64,000 nucleotides of DNA from Chlamydiia bacterium (GCA_030429605.1 JAUIEV010000003.1:1-64000); one strand, 5' to 3'; positions 27,689-37,432 are shown, counted from the stretch's first letter. Numbers and translations: made by a program. Notes: generated by a model not told the origin, from the letters alone.

Positions 27689-28765
27689 CTAAAGAGAATG
27701 TGGCAAAGTAATCTGTTGTGAGTCAGTTAATAAAAAATTTGTATACACGATGTTGTATACTCTATTATTTCTTGAATCAAAAAAACTTTTTACATTTAGA
27801 GACGGCTTACTCGATCGAGCAGCAAAGTGAAAGAAATTATTTTCAGAATACACGCCAAGAATCGATCCCTTTTTCACCTTTTTACCCGGCCGAAGACGGA
27901 GAATCTCTTTTCCATTTTCTCGAGCAATAAAAAGCCTTGGATCGATGTGCTCTTTGTATAGTATTTTTTCGAATTCAGCGACTTTCTTTTTACTATGAGG
28001 GGTGATTGGAAGAGGCTTCCCCACTTCCGCTGATGAGTGAATACTACACATTTTCTTCAGTTTGTCTCTGATTTTTTTGGACATGTAGTACTCAGAACCA
28101 GAAACGATTTCTCCTGTTTTCGAAAGCATAAATGTATCACTTTCAATTGGAAGTGGTGTTATACCCATTGGCTCCCAATACGAGTCTGTATAGTCAACAA
28201 GGAGCTGCTCGCCAGGATAAATTTTTCGACATGCTCGATAGACAACCTCAGGTCGACCTCGCACAAGCTCTATAATGGCTTCTACATTTGGATTTTTTGA
28301 ATTATTGATGAACCGAGCGTAGTTGCCTTTCTTTAAAGCGTCCACATAGAGACATACCTCATCCACTGAATCATCAAAAGTGAGCCCAATTGCAAATAGC
28401 TTCTCTCTTGTCTTTTTTTTCTTCATGTTCAGGGATAAGACTTCAAATGTATAGCTGCCATCAAACGCATCTTCATCCGTAAGAAGTCTATATTCACCAC
28501 TATAAATCGCGACAAATTCATTCTTTTCTATTGGCTCATCTTCCGGACAAAGAAAAACGCCTTTTCCAAGCAGTGGTTCTTGCGGAATGTCATGCACCTC
28601 TAAGTGATCAACAATTCCTTGTGTTGCAACCTCGTGTTCGTAGTCTTGCAAGATTTCCTCATCATCGAGTATGGTCATTTCCTCAGAACCATTAAATGAG
28701 ACGAGTGTGCTTAAGGTTTGCTCAATACGCTTTGAACCTTTAGCATGAGGCATTGTATAGGACAT
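27689..28765 (-). CDS. SET-domain protein
   Basis: A 358-residue protein. The SET core runs about residues 65-210: GKGVFLCPEDEPI, then NYARFINNSKNPNVEA and the GEQLLVDYTDSYW segment that closes the SAM pocket. SET proteins methylate lysines; chlamydial relatives have been reported to act on host or bacterial chromatin proteins. I set the start at ATG 28765, where GGGGG lies ten bases upstream; upstream in-frame codons to 28858 lack a binding site. The C-terminal 130 residues are unassigned. Divergent from the RMT2-like methyltransferase. Confidence 0.85.
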   Translation of the reverse strand: MSYTMPHAKGSKRIEQTLSTLVSFNGSEEMTILDDEEILQDYEHEVATQGIVDHLEVHDIPQEPLLGKGVFLCPEDEPIEKNEFVAIYSGEYRLLTDEDAFDGSYTFEVLSLNMKKKKTREKLFAIGLTFDDSVDEVCLYVDALKKGNYARFINNSKNPNVEAIIELVRGRPEVVYRACRKIYPGEQLLVDYTDSYWEPMGITPLPIESDTFMLSKTGEIVSGSEYYMSKKIRDKLKKMCSIHSSAEVGKPLPITPHSKKKVAEFEKILYKEHIDPRLFIARENGKEILRLRPGKKVKKGSILGVYSENNFFHFAARSSKPSLNVKSFFDSRNNRVYNIVYTNFLLTDSQQITLPHSL

Positions 28766-28830
28766 GTGCGGTGTACCCCCTGAGTCTTGGTTCATACAGT
28801 AAAAAAGTTTTTTTATCAAAGAGTTCTCAC

Positions 28831-29742
28831 ATGGAATACCCAAACTACGAATTTTCACGCGACAAAGATGGAAAAGAGCAATTAATTAAGGATGGTACCT
28901 ACCAAGTTATGATGGAGTGGGAACGCCCATACATGGAAGCGTGTATCGATGCCCTCGCACCGCATGGTGATGTCCTTGAAATTGGCTTTGGACTTGGATA
29001 CAGCGCAGAAGCAATCCAAAAGTACGACATCACATCACACACTATTATTGAATACCACCCAGTCGTCGCAAAAAAAGCGCGTGCTTGGGCTGCAAACAAG
29101 CCAAACGTTACGATTATAGAAGACACATGGCAAAATGCCATGGATGCTCTTGGCACATATGATGCAATCTTTTTTGATGACTACCCTCTGGAATCTAAAA
29201 AGATTCATGAAGAACTCACAGAGTGCAAAATAAAAAGTGATGCATACACCTCTTCGCATGTTCAAATGCAGCACAAGAATATCTCCAGAGAGGAAATAGA
29301 CGGTTTTCTTTCACACCTAACTCACGGAGAAATGGAAATTGCAGACCCAACGTTTTTATTTCGATTTCTTACTGAGCTAAAACAGACAGGAGCAATTGAT
29401 TCTACACTGTATGACTATGCCATCATGAAAGCAAAAAAGGAGCAGCTTCTTCATGATTCCAACTGCAACTTCGATTCTACACCTCAAGGATTCAGAGGAG
29501 AAGATAGGCTTGTAACGTTTTTCTCTCGCTGCATGAATACACATATGAAGAAAGGGGCACGCTTTTCATGTTATTTAGAAACGATGACGTCTCGTTTTGA
29601 CGATCCATTCTTTTTCAATTCAGTCATTTCAAGCCCTTTTTATACTCTTGTTGAGAAAGAAATAGAAGTCTCCCCTCCAAAGCATTGCGCCTATTTTTCA
29701 AGCACAAAAGCTCTGGTTGTTACCATTGAAAAGCATGGATAA
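28831..29742 (+). CDS. GAMT/RMT2-like SAM-dependent methyltransferase
   Basis: A 303-residue protein. Residues about 15-125 closely follow the guanidinoacetate / arginine N-methyltransferase 2 pattern: VMMEWERPYMEACID, then VLEIGFGLGYSAEAIQ (motif I), HTIIEYHPVVAKKAR, and the acidic YDAIFFDDYPLES. The remaining 180 residues are specific to this protein. Start ATG 28831 has only a weak AAAGAG upstream. Guanidino methylation is the family expectation; whether it acts on a metabolite or a host protein is open. Confidence 0.75.
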   Translation: MEYPNYEFSRDKDGKEQLIKDGTYQVMMEWERPYMEACIDALAPHGDVLEIGFGLGYSAEAIQKYDITSHTIIEYHPVVAKKARAWAANKPNVTIIEDTWQNAMDALGTYDAIFFDDYPLESKKIHEELTECKIKSDAYTSSHVQMQHKNISREEIDGFLSHLTHGEMEIADPTFLFRFLTELKQTGAIDSTLYDYAIMKAKKEQLLHDSNCNFDSTPQGFRGEDRLVTFFSRCMNTHMKKGARFSCYLETMTSRFDDPFFFNSVISSPFYTLVEKEIEVSPPKHCAYFSSTKALVVTIEKHG

Positions 29743-29754
29743 GTGAAAAGAAGA

Positions 29755-29786
29755 GGTGGAGAGAAGTAGTTTTCACTACTTCCACC
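29755..29786. other. Strong hairpin, possible transcript end
   Basis: GGTGG...GAAGTAGT and ACTACTTC...CCACC pair around a TTTC loop, 13 bases after the stop codon of the methyltransferase gene. No T-run follows on either strand, so intrinsic termination is uncertain. Confidence 0.45.
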
Positions 29787-29972
29787 CCACGTCTTCTCCC
29801 GAAGAAATTCGCCGATACATGACGAATTTTTCGCTGCCGCTTGGAGTTGTGATCAACAACAAAAAAAGACTTAACCAAATCTTCATATCTTTTTGCAAGT
29901 AAAAATGTTCTGTACTCAGATTTCTTAGCTAGGCTACACTTGCGGCACCATAAAATACCCCCGGAGAATACC

Positions 29973-30803
29973 ATGCTAAGATATGCCCTCGCCGTGCTTC
30001 TACTTCCTTTCACGCTTATAGCAGGCCCCGATATGAAGCTTCAATGGAGCAAAGATACTCTCATTGAACCATCCAAAAATGGAATTGAAGAGATGCAGCA
30101 ACACATTTCTCTTTCTCCTCATTCAAAAATCCTCGATATTGGCTGCGGAACAGGAAAAGATGCATTTCAGCTTGCTCAAATAGCTTCTCTCGGTTCAGTT
30201 CATGGAATCGATACGTCACCAATCCTCATCGACACAGCAAAAAAGACGTTTTTTCGAGAAAACCTCTCATTCGAAACATTGAATGTTCTTGATCTCGACG
30301 AAGAGAATGGATACGACCTTATTACATCGTTTGCGACACTCCACTGGGTTGATGATCAAGAGACGCTGCTCTTCAATATCTCTAAAGCCTTAAAACCACG
30401 AGGTATTTTTTACTTCCAAATGCCTTGGGAAATGCCTCCCGCAATGAATGAAGCACTTTCCTCAACGCTTTCTAAAGCATCTTGGGCCCCATATTTTGAA
30501 AATTTCACATGCATGCTGTCTTCATTTAACATAGATGAATATATGAACAAACTCCATGCTGCAGGACTTGAGTTCCAATCAATCAATGCCCGAATTACTC
30601 CAAATATTTTTGAAACAAAACGGGACTTCATGCTCTTCCTTGTCCATTGGCTTCCACACCTTTCTCGTCTGCCGATGGGAAAAAAAATGGCATTTTTAAA
30701 TGAGGTCGTAGCTCAGTATCTCAGCATTGTTCCGCAAGACAAGAACGACGCCGTATTTTTTCCGATTAAACGGCTTACTGTTGTTGGAAAAAAAGCAGAA
30801 TAA
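29973..30803 (+). CDS. Methyltransferase with an N-terminal signal peptide
   Basis: A 276-residue protein. Residues 1-18 (LRYALAVLLLPFTLIAG) look like a Sec signal peptide. The class I methyltransferase core follows: ILDIGCGTGKDAFQLAQI, HGIDTSPILIDTAK, FATLHWVDDQETLL and ALKPRGIFYFQMPWEMP, similar to trans-aconitate methyltransferase. GGAG at 29963-29966 fixes ATG 29973. SAM is cytosolic in bacteria, so an exported enzyme implies a donor outside the cell, for example in the host, or mis-prediction of the leader. Confidence 0.75.
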   Translation: MLRYALAVLLLPFTLIAGPDMKLQWSKDTLIEPSKNGIEEMQQHISLSPHSKILDIGCGTGKDAFQLAQIASLGSVHGIDTSPILIDTAKKTFFRENLSFETLNVLDLDEENGYDLITSFATLHWVDDQETLLFNISKALKPRGIFYFQMPWEMPPAMNEALSSTLSKASWAPYFENFTCMLSSFNIDEYMNKLHAAGLEFQSINARITPNIFETKRDFMLFLVHWLPHLSRLPMGKKMAFLNEVVAQYLSIVPQDKNDAVFFPIKRLTVVGKKAE

Positions 30804-30851
30804 CTACGAACACTCCCTGAAAAGACCTCGAGTACTTCGGGGAGGTTCTCC

Positions 30852-32231
30852 CTACATCGTTACATAAAAAAGAACATACATCACAGCTGTTGGAACAGCG
30901 GCTGATGCGAGTAACGAGAGTGGTGAAATTCCGTATGCAAAATGAGGACGTAAAATCATTTGTCCTGCAGGGTTTGGTGCATTTGCTATAACAGTCAGCC
31001 CACCACCAACAATAACCCCACTCACAATAGCTTGCTTCATTTCTTCTGAAAGTGATGGCATGAGGCTCGAAAGATACGTTACAGCTGCATTGTCATTAAA
31101 TGCAGTAAGCACAGTACCAAGCCCCATTGCTTGCGATGTTGAGAGTCCGTCAAGAAGTGGAATAATCCACCACCCCTGTAGTCCGCCATGAATCACAAGA
31201 CCTGCTAAGAAAAAACCAACAAGAATAGGCCTTCGAAGAGTGAGTTCATATTGGTGATATGAAGTTGCCCTGTAAAAGCCCAAAAACAGCAAAAAACTCC
31301 CTAAGAATACCGCAGTTTCATGTTCGAAAATGACCATCCATACAATAACGAGAAGATGAACAAGAGTAATCCAGACTGGCACAGGGGGTTTTTCCGCCTT
31401 TGCAGTCGTGGGTAGTTGGAGGTTTCTTAGCTCTTTTTTGAAATAGGCATAGTAGAGTCCAGTTGAAAGAAGAATACCCACAATCGCTTTCCATCCAAAA
31501 TGGGTCAGCATATATTCAGAAGTCCAATGCCAACAATGCGATATGATTAATACAGGAGGTGCAGCAAAATTTGTGAGGATTCCTCCTACAGAGATATTGA
31601 CAAAAAGAAGGCCTAACGTACCATATGCAAGCCGCCTTGAAGGATTGGCAGCGTAAAATCTATGCCCAAGCATAATGGCAGAGAGTGTCATTGCTCCAGC
31701 TTCAGTAATAAATGAACCGAGAAGAGGGCCAACAACCAAAATAGCTATCCACCATGCACCAACACCTCCTCCCAAAAGCCGTGAGACAATAGCAAGAAAA
31801 CGTTCTGCTAACTCAACAATCGGCCTTGTTGCTGTGATACACATAATAACAACAACAAAAAGTGGTTCAATAAACGTTCGAGTTTGAATGTAGTTGAGCG
31901 CAGTATCCCAATTGTAAAAAAAGATAATAAGAAAAAATAATGGAATCACCCAAATTCCAAAAACAACTTCAACCTCACCTAAAAAGTGAAAAATCTCAGC
32001 CCAAAAGCTTTTCGGAGAAAGATCTCCTTGTTCATCTTTTGTGTCATGGTATGCTTCAATTTTGTGAGCAATTTTTGTAAATTGATTTGCAAAAAGTGTG
32101 TGAACGATTGCACATAAAAAGATGAGGAGTGAAACCACATGAAACGACGAAAACTGAGCAAGTGTGATATCAACTGCTTTTGGAAATTCTTCTTCAATGA
32201 TACATTTTGACGCGGCAGCAAAAAGGTTCAA
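30852..32231 (-). CDS. Putative Na+/H+ antiporter
   Basis: A 459-residue protein with about twelve hydrophobic segments. Marks such as GPLLGSFITEAGAMTLSAIML, NISVGGILTNFAAPPVLII, LTAFNDNAAVTYLSSL and VIANAPNPAGQMIL fit the Na_H_antiport_2/3 groups of the ion-transporter superfamily. It would exchange sodium for protons across the inner membrane. It stands alone between the exported methyltransferase and the Inc-like gene. Confidence 0.8.
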   Translation of the reverse strand: MNLFAAASKCIIEEEFPKAVDITLAQFSSFHVVSLLIFLCAIVHTLFANQFTKIAHKIEAYHDTKDEQGDLSPKSFWAEIFHFLGEVEVVFGIWVIPLFFLIIFFYNWDTALNYIQTRTFIEPLFVVVIMCITATRPIVELAERFLAIVSRLLGGGVGAWWIAILVVGPLLGSFITEAGAMTLSAIMLGHRFYAANPSRRLAYGTLGLLFVNISVGGILTNFAAPPVLIISHCWHWTSEYMLTHFGWKAIVGILLSTGLYYAYFKKELRNLQLPTTAKAEKPPVPVWITLVHLLVIVWMVIFEHETAVFLGSFLLFLGFYRATSYHQYELTLRRPILVGFFLAGLVIHGGLQGWWIIPLLDGLSTSQAMGLGTVLTAFNDNAAVTYLSSLMPSLSEEMKQAIVSGVIVGGGLTVIANAPNPAGQMILRPHFAYGISPLSLLASAAVPTAVMYVLFYVTM

Positions 32232-32274
32232 AACTCACCCTACTGTTTTTTTTCACAGTACGATAAGTGGCCTA

Positions 32275-33663
32275 TTACGCACAATGGCGCAGATATTCCC
32301 GCTTAATTCCTTCGAGCACAGAAAAGTACCTCTCTTTTTTTTCTCGAATAAGCACTTCATACCTGCCTCGAGCAAGAGCAGTTTCATCATTAAACTGCTT
32401 AGCTGCAAATGCAAGCTTTCTATTCTTTACTTGTGTTGCAAGTTCGAGCTCTCTAAAAAGAGGGTTGAATGCATTTTTATATCGCCGCTTTAATGCATCT
32501 TTTTGTGGTTTGTATTTTTCTCTTACTCGGACTCTTGCATGTTGGAGCCGATCAGATGCGCTATGTAAATATCTTTCAGCAGTCTCTCTTGATGGTGAGG
32601 GTCCTCCCTCAAGCGTTTCGGACAAACTTTGTCGAAAAGACTCATATTCATTTTTCGAGCGCTCTAGATCTCTATCATTCCTTTGCTGCTCATTGATTTC
32701 TTCCATTTCTTGTAATTGCTTTTTTCTGAGATTTCTCAGTCGTACATGCACCGAGGAGCGTGCATATTCACGATGAATCGATGCAACATGAGCCATAAAA
32801 CGGGATTTTGCGGGCTTAAGCGCCCTTGAAAGTGCTTTCCACTCAGGAAAAATCGTCTTACAAAAAGTCGTGTATGCTGTATGGAACGTCGACTCAGCAG
32901 TGCATAAAAAACGGTATTCACCTTCATCAATAATGTTATAGAAGTGGAGTTTTTCTATCTTTCCTTCAGCAAAAAGCGAAGACACATGAACTTGTAGCCG
33001 TCCATCATGAATTACTTCTCTCCTCCACTTATCGGCAAACGAAGAGGGATGTGGAATCTCAAACTCAAACAAATTATCACCATATTTAACGCGAGCAGCT
33101 TCCAGTTTGTGTGTCACTTTTTCATAGAGATGAATCACCTCTGACATAGAGAGCAAACGTGCCTGAAAATGAAAGATTTCTGCAAAGATTTCCGGTTCAG
33201 GTAGTCCGTAGTAAAAAATGGCATCCCAACCATACTTTTCAGCGATTCCTTCAATTATATGTGCAGCATCACTCCGCAAATGGGTGAGCGTGCCTTGCTC
33301 TTGCTGGAGTTCAAAATCTCGAAAATCTTTTGTTATCTCGTTTCGAATACGACCTATTTCTGCTGGATTATTCAGGTTAATGTAGTTCTTCGCTATGTAA
33401 AATGACACGCCGCCTATCAACACAGATGTTGAGAGGAGAGGTACTGCGACAAAGAGCGTAAGTCCGTATAGAGTGCTCATTGCTGTCAGGGCTGCAAACG
33501 CTGTGGAAATCAGAAAAATGCTATATCCTGCAACTTGAACAATTTGTTGGGTGACAGATCCAAAGACTTGTCGATTAAACCGCTCAACCAAGACAACATC
33601 TCTGTCTTGTTGCCTACGTAAAAGATCTTCTGGAAGAATTGATCTGGGACCTACAAATGCCAT
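32275..33663 (-). CDS. Inc-like membrane protein with long coiled coil
   Basis: A 462-residue protein. Residues about 41-63 and 67-91 form a bilobed hydrophobic domain (VQVAGYSIFLISTAFAAL, LFVAVPLLSTSVLIGGVSF), with a short N-terminal arm and no signal peptide, as in chlamydial Inc proteins. About 110 residues near the C-terminal half are highly charged and helical (LRNLRKKQLQEMEEINEQQ...), with a coiled-coil look. Start ATG 33663 follows TAAGG. Function unknown; an inclusion-membrane effector is the inference. Confidence 0.7.
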   Translation of the reverse strand: MAFVGPRSILPEDLLRRQQDRDVVLVERFNRQVFGSVTQQIVQVAGYSIFLISTAFAALTAMSTLYGLTLFVAVPLLSTSVLIGGVSFYIAKNYINLNNPAEIGRIRNEITKDFRDFELQQEQGTLTHLRSDAAHIIEGIAEKYGWDAIFYYGLPEPEIFAEIFHFQARLLSMSEVIHLYEKVTHKLEAARVKYGDNLFEFEIPHPSSFADKWRREVIHDGRLQVHVSSLFAEGKIEKLHFYNIIDEGEYRFLCTAESTFHTAYTTFCKTIFPEWKALSRALKPAKSRFMAHVASIHREYARSSVHVRLRNLRKKQLQEMEEINEQQRNDRDLERSKNEYESFRQSLSETLEGGPSPSRETAERYLHSASDRLQHARVRVREKYKPQKDALKRRYKNAFNPLFRELELATQVKNRKLAFAAKQFNDETALARGRYEVLIREKKERYFSVLEGIKREYLRHCA

Positions 33664-33744
33664 ACTGCTACCTTACCTCTCTTAAGAGAAGCAAATAGTG
33701 TACACCCTTTCCCATATTCAATCAACACGGCTACTTTGGTACGA

Positions 33745-34353
33745 CTATTCCTCGGTTTCGTAGAGTACTGATGCTCCTTTTTGCTTCATATCAGCAAGCA
33801 CCCTTTGACAATCCCCTGGTGTCTTTTCAATCCCTTTACACCCGCGAAGATCGACCGTTACGGCAAGGCCTAGCTCGAGTGCATCAACCACTGTATAGTA
33901 GACGCAGTATTCAAGTGCAACACCAACAACATGTAAAGAATCTATTCCTTTTTTTTCGCAAGAAGCAAAGAGTGGTGTTTCATACCTTTTTTTGTTATCA
34001 AAAAATGCACTGTAACTATCTGTGTCTAGATGCGTCCCTTTCAGTATGTATTCATCAACCAATTCTGGATCTATCCCTTCGACTAGCGCTGCTCCATCTG
34101 TATCCATAACACAATGATCCGGCCAGAGTATTTGCTCTACACCACCCTCCTGAATACATGTGTACGGAGCTTTATTATGAGTCGTTGCAAAACTTATGTG
34201 TGAAGGAGGATGCCAGTCAAGAGAGGCTATGACATATTCTGATGATTCAGCAAGCGATGCAATATATGGAACAAGCTGATCTGCATCCGGAACAGGAAGC
34301 GTCCCCCACGGCATAAAATCATTCTGCATATCAACAATGAGAAGTGCTTTCAT
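33745..34353 (-). CDS. pncA: Nicotinamidase
   Basis: A 202-residue isochorismatase-fold enzyme converting nicotinamide to nicotinate. Asp8 is in LLIVDMQNDF, the metal site is in DWHPPSHISF, and the nucleophilic Cys is in GVALEYCVYYTV. Its start overlaps the pncB stop by four bases, giving a complete two-step salvage operon from nicotinamide to nicotinate mononucleotide. An obligate intracellular bacterium could use this to draw on host nicotinamide. Confidence 0.92.
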   Translation of the reverse strand: MKALLIVDMQNDFMPWGTLPVPDADQLVPYIASLAESSEYVIASLDWHPPSHISFATTHNKAPYTCIQEGGVEQILWPDHCVMDTDGAALVEGIDPELVDEYILKGTHLDTDSYSAFFDNKKRYETPLFASCEKKGIDSLHVVGVALEYCVYYTVVDALELGLAVTVDLRGCKGIEKTPGDCQRVLADMKQKGASVLYETEE

Positions 34354-35810
34354 TGGCTATCTTTTCGTATTTGGTGCATCAAATCTAACTTAAGGGTATG
34401 TAGCGTTTTCTCAATGCCTACAGTGTAGTACTGAGGATTTAAAAATCGTCTGTATTGGGATCTCAGCTTTTTCATGGTCGATACTGCAACGTCTCTCATT
34501 TCAGAAAGTGGAGGATGCGTATACACCGTTTTCCCCTTTCTTTGAATCGGAACGAGTAGATCTACCCCTTCATCAGGAACAGAAAACACTTTGGCTGGGT
34601 CAGAAACATCAACCGCCTTTTTGACCGGATGAGATAAATCAATATCATAAATGACGTCTTTACAGTAGCCGTGTGCATCAGAATAACGGCGGACTTGCAT
34701 ACAGCCTGGAAGTGTCGTTTTAATACTCTGCTCAGAAATTTTGACTTTGTATTCCCATTCACCATCTTTTTCCCGAAGAGCTGAAAGCTTGTATACACCA
34801 TCTAAGGCAGGTTGTTCTTTTCCCGTCACAAGATTTGTGCCAACCCCCCATATGTTTATTTTGGCTCCTTGTTGCTTCAAGTCCCGAATGATAAACTCAT
34901 CAAGCTCATTACTTGCCATAATACGCGCGCCGTGAAACCCCCCATCATCAAGTATTTTCCTGACTTCAATACTTAGATGAGCGAGATCGCCCGAGTCTAT
35001 TCGTACTCCAACAAATGAATGCCCCTTTTGCTGCATTTCTTTTCCAACACATACAGCATTTCTCACTCCTTGAAGCGTGTCATATGTATCGACAAGAAAA
35101 ACACAATTATGAGGCATACAGTCCGCATAGGCTCGAAACGCTTCAATCTCTGATGGAAAAGCTTGGATCCAACTATGAGCGTGAGTTCCCCTCACCGGTA
35201 TTCCATAGATCTTTCCTGCAAGCGTATTTGATGTTGCGTCACATCCACCGATGTACGCGGCTCGTGCAGCAGAGAGTGCACCGTCAATACCTTGAGCACG
35301 GCGCAGACCAAACTCGACTACTTCATCACCATCTGCAGCGCGCGTTACACGGGATGCTTTTGTTGCAATGAGCGTTTGAAAGTTAATGATGTTTAGGAGG
35401 GCACTTTCAACAAGTTGCGCCTCTAAAAGAGGGCCTTTGATTCGAACGAACGGTTCATGCGGAAACACAGGAGTGCCTTCTGGTACAGCATCGATATCAA
35501 GGCTCAACTTCATTGAGGAGAGATATGTAATAAACCCCTCTTCAAACAGTGGTGACCCATCGCGAGATGTCATACTTCGTAGATACGAAAGGTCTGTTTC
35601 TGTAAATTCAAACGCCTCTATATACTCAATTGCGGATTGCAATCCTGCAGCTATCGCAAAATTTCCCTGAAAAGGCATTCTTCGAAAAAAGATATGGAAG
35701 CATGCTTCATGCTCTGTCATTCCAAGCTTCCAATATCCATGTGCCATTGTGAGCTCGTACAAGTCAGTGTGAAGCGTTAGGGAGTTCCCATAGAGTGATC
35801 TCGTAGTCAT
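34350..35810 (-). CDS. pncB: Nicotinate phosphoribosyltransferase
   Basis: A 486-residue protein, the long form of the enzyme that makes nicotinate mononucleotide from nicotinate, PRPP and ATP. Visible marks: HTDLYELTMAHGYW near the N-terminus, FGLRRAQGIDGALSAARAAYIGG, GTHAHSW with the phosphorylated-His region, FLVDTYDTLQG, and GVRIDSGDLAHLS. First gene of the pncB-pncA pair. Confidence 0.93.
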   Translation of the reverse strand: MTTRSLYGNSLTLHTDLYELTMAHGYWKLGMTEHEACFHIFFRRMPFQGNFAIAAGLQSAIEYIEAFEFTETDLSYLRSMTSRDGSPLFEEGFITYLSSMKLSLDIDAVPEGTPVFPHEPFVRIKGPLLEAQLVESALLNIINFQTLIATKASRVTRAADGDEVVEFGLRRAQGIDGALSAARAAYIGGCDATSNTLAGKIYGIPVRGTHAHSWIQAFPSEIEAFRAYADCMPHNCVFLVDTYDTLQGVRNAVCVGKEMQQKGHSFVGVRIDSGDLAHLSIEVRKILDDGGFHGARIMASNELDEFIIRDLKQQGAKINIWGVGTNLVTGKEQPALDGVYKLSALREKDGEWEYKVKISEQSIKTTLPGCMQVRRYSDAHGYCKDVIYDIDLSHPVKKAVDVSDPAKVFSVPDEGVDLLVPIQRKGKTVYTHPPLSEMRDVAVSTMKKLRSQYRRFLNPQYYTVGIEKTLHTLKLDLMHQIRKDSQ

Positions 35811-35876
35811 GAAGACGGAGTATAGCGAAAGAAGTGCTAACCGTCTACCTTGAAGTCTGCGCGTTGCATATGAAAT

Positions 35877-36290
35877 CTATGGATTCTTTAACGCAGGATC
35901 ATTTTCTAGACGTGAAGAAGTACACTGCGGATTCCCACGTCCATACTTTGGATCGCTGATACCATGTTCGTGCAAAAGGTCAGCTCTTTGTGATTCTAGT
36001 TTGTCTATTTCTTCTTGGTATCTCGATGCAATCTCTCGGGAGTTTTGAGCTTGCTGCCAATATCTTCTTGCATATGCGAGCTCGTTACTTCGAAACTGAA
36101 GCCTATCTCCTTGGTCTTGAGCTCGTGCTGCTTTTGCCAGCTCCAAATCTCGGAGGTTCGTCAATTTATCTATGGCTGCATCAATTGTGCACAATTCTCC
36201 ATGCCATCCTGTCATTTGTTGAGGGTATCCGTTCGTTGTCGTGCATGCGGGAAAAGCAAATAAAAGAAGTAAAAAATATAATATGCGCAT
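35877..36290 (-). CDS. Small lipoprotein with coiled-coil body
   Basis: A 137-residue protein with a lipoprotein signal (ILYFLLLLFAFPAC, Cys16) and a helical, charged body (LRDLELAKAARAQDQGDRLQF, QEEIDKLESQRADLL). It should be anchored in the inner leaflet of the outer membrane or in the inner membrane. Function unknown. It is divergent from the next gene across about 100 bases. Confidence 0.7.
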   Translation of the reverse strand: MRILYFLLLLFAFPACTTTNGYPQQMTGWHGELCTIDAAIDKLTNLRDLELAKAARAQDQGDRLQFRSNELAYARRYWQQAQNSREIASRYQEEIDKLESQRADLLHEHGISDPKYGRGNPQCTSSRLENDPALKNP

Positions 36291-36392
36291 AGTCCTACCA
36301 TAGAATACGTATCTATTACTTCATATACACAATCCAGAATACAAATGTCAAAAAACTTGCAATACACCTTCTTTCTAAATATACTTCCCTCA

Positions 36393-37394
36393 ATGAGAAC
36401 ATTGGTTTTTTTATTTACATTCCTTCTACCTGCTTTTGTACACACACTTTCCATTCAAGAAAAACTTACAAGTGCACAACCCGGCACATATGTCGCTTAC
36501 TCAAATAGCGGCGTTGTGAGTGTCATATTTCTCAAAGAGCGCTCATCGTCGTGTATTTTTTTGGAGGAAATTACCGTTCCACTAAAAAAAGCACCTAAAC
36601 CGGGTGCGTTAAAAGCATGGGTCAATAAAAAAGCACCAGGTCATACATCTTGGATTAGCATTATGATCAACAAGACCACAGGTGCAGTAGAAGAGATGTA
36701 CTCATTTTCCCAAGAGAAGTGGTACCCTCCAGCACATGCAGATGCTCTTTTTGGCACGCTGCTTTCCCTCTCATTTTCTGATGTACCAGAAGAAAAGCAG
36801 AGGAAAATTGGGGTGGCTGCACAACCTGGGGAAGTAGACCGACGAAAAACGTGGAAACCAACAAAAATAGTAGAAGGAAAAAAAGCAGCATGCGCTCTCT
36901 ATTCTGTCCATAGTGCGCTCTGGCCTCAAGATGGAACCGACCTTGCAAAGCACACAATAGAGGTCTATTTGTCAAAGGATGACCCCGCATTTCCCTTTCC
37001 ATACTGGATTGAGGCAAAAGACACTCCCGTAAGCTACCGAATACGTGCTATCGATTCAGGCTATGCTATGAAGTCTCGCTTTCCAACAACTCCATTGCGT
37101 CCCCTTCAGCTTGCTAGCCCAGTTCAAAAAAAAGGAACTCTCCTTTCAATGAAACTCCATGCACAAAAGTATCACCTCCCTCTTACGGTCACACTTCATA
37201 ATGACCGTACAGGAAAAGTGTACACTATACAGGACTACGAGTTAGAAATGCCTTCACCAAGCACTCTTCTCGTGACGATAGACACTGATACACTTGCTCA
37301 GAGCGGAGTTTCGGCAGGGCAGTATTCGGTCTCTCTCTCTCCCCAAGGGAAACCACCTTCTTTAGCGTGTATTGCATCCGGAATAATGCTGTAA
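36393..37394 (+). CDS. Exported protein of unknown function
   Basis: A protein of about 333 residues with a signal peptide (RTLVFLFTFLLPAFVHT). The body is beta-rich with a basic central part (EVDRRKTWKPTKIVEGKKAACALY) and I do not recognise it. ATG 36393 gives the cleanest leader; an in-frame ATG at 36345 would add 16 residues. Neither has a strong Shine-Dalgarno. A periplasmic location is likely. Confidence 0.65.
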   Translation: MRTLVFLFTFLLPAFVHTLSIQEKLTSAQPGTYVAYSNSGVVSVIFLKERSSSCIFLEEITVPLKKAPKPGALKAWVNKKAPGHTSWISIMINKTTGAVEEMYSFSQEKWYPPAHADALFGTLLSLSFSDVPEEKQRKIGVAAQPGEVDRRKTWKPTKIVEGKKAACALYSVHSALWPQDGTDLAKHTIEVYLSKDDPAFPFPYWIEAKDTPVSYRIRAIDSGYAMKSRFPTTPLRPLQLASPVQKKGTLLSMKLHAQKYHLPLTVTLHNDRTGKVYTIQDYELEMPSPSTLLVTIDTDTLAQSGVSAGQYSVSLSPQGKPPSLACIASGIML

Positions 37395-37432
37395 ACTATT
37401 CAAAGCAAACAACTTATAATTAAAATAATTAT

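Noticed and set aside
29720-30013. 97-codon minus-strand frame between two methyltransferase genes
   Set aside because: It overlaps the starts and ends of two good plus-strand genes and a hairpin, has no ribosome binding site and no recognisable sequence.
30812-30848. GC-rich hairpin between the exported methyltransferase and the antiporter
   Set aside because: The stem is imperfect and no T-run follows on either strand.
32241-32260. TACTGT/ACAGTA hairpin with T8 in the loop
   Set aside because: The T-run is in the loop and not after the stem, and the stem is only six bases, so I do not call it a terminator.
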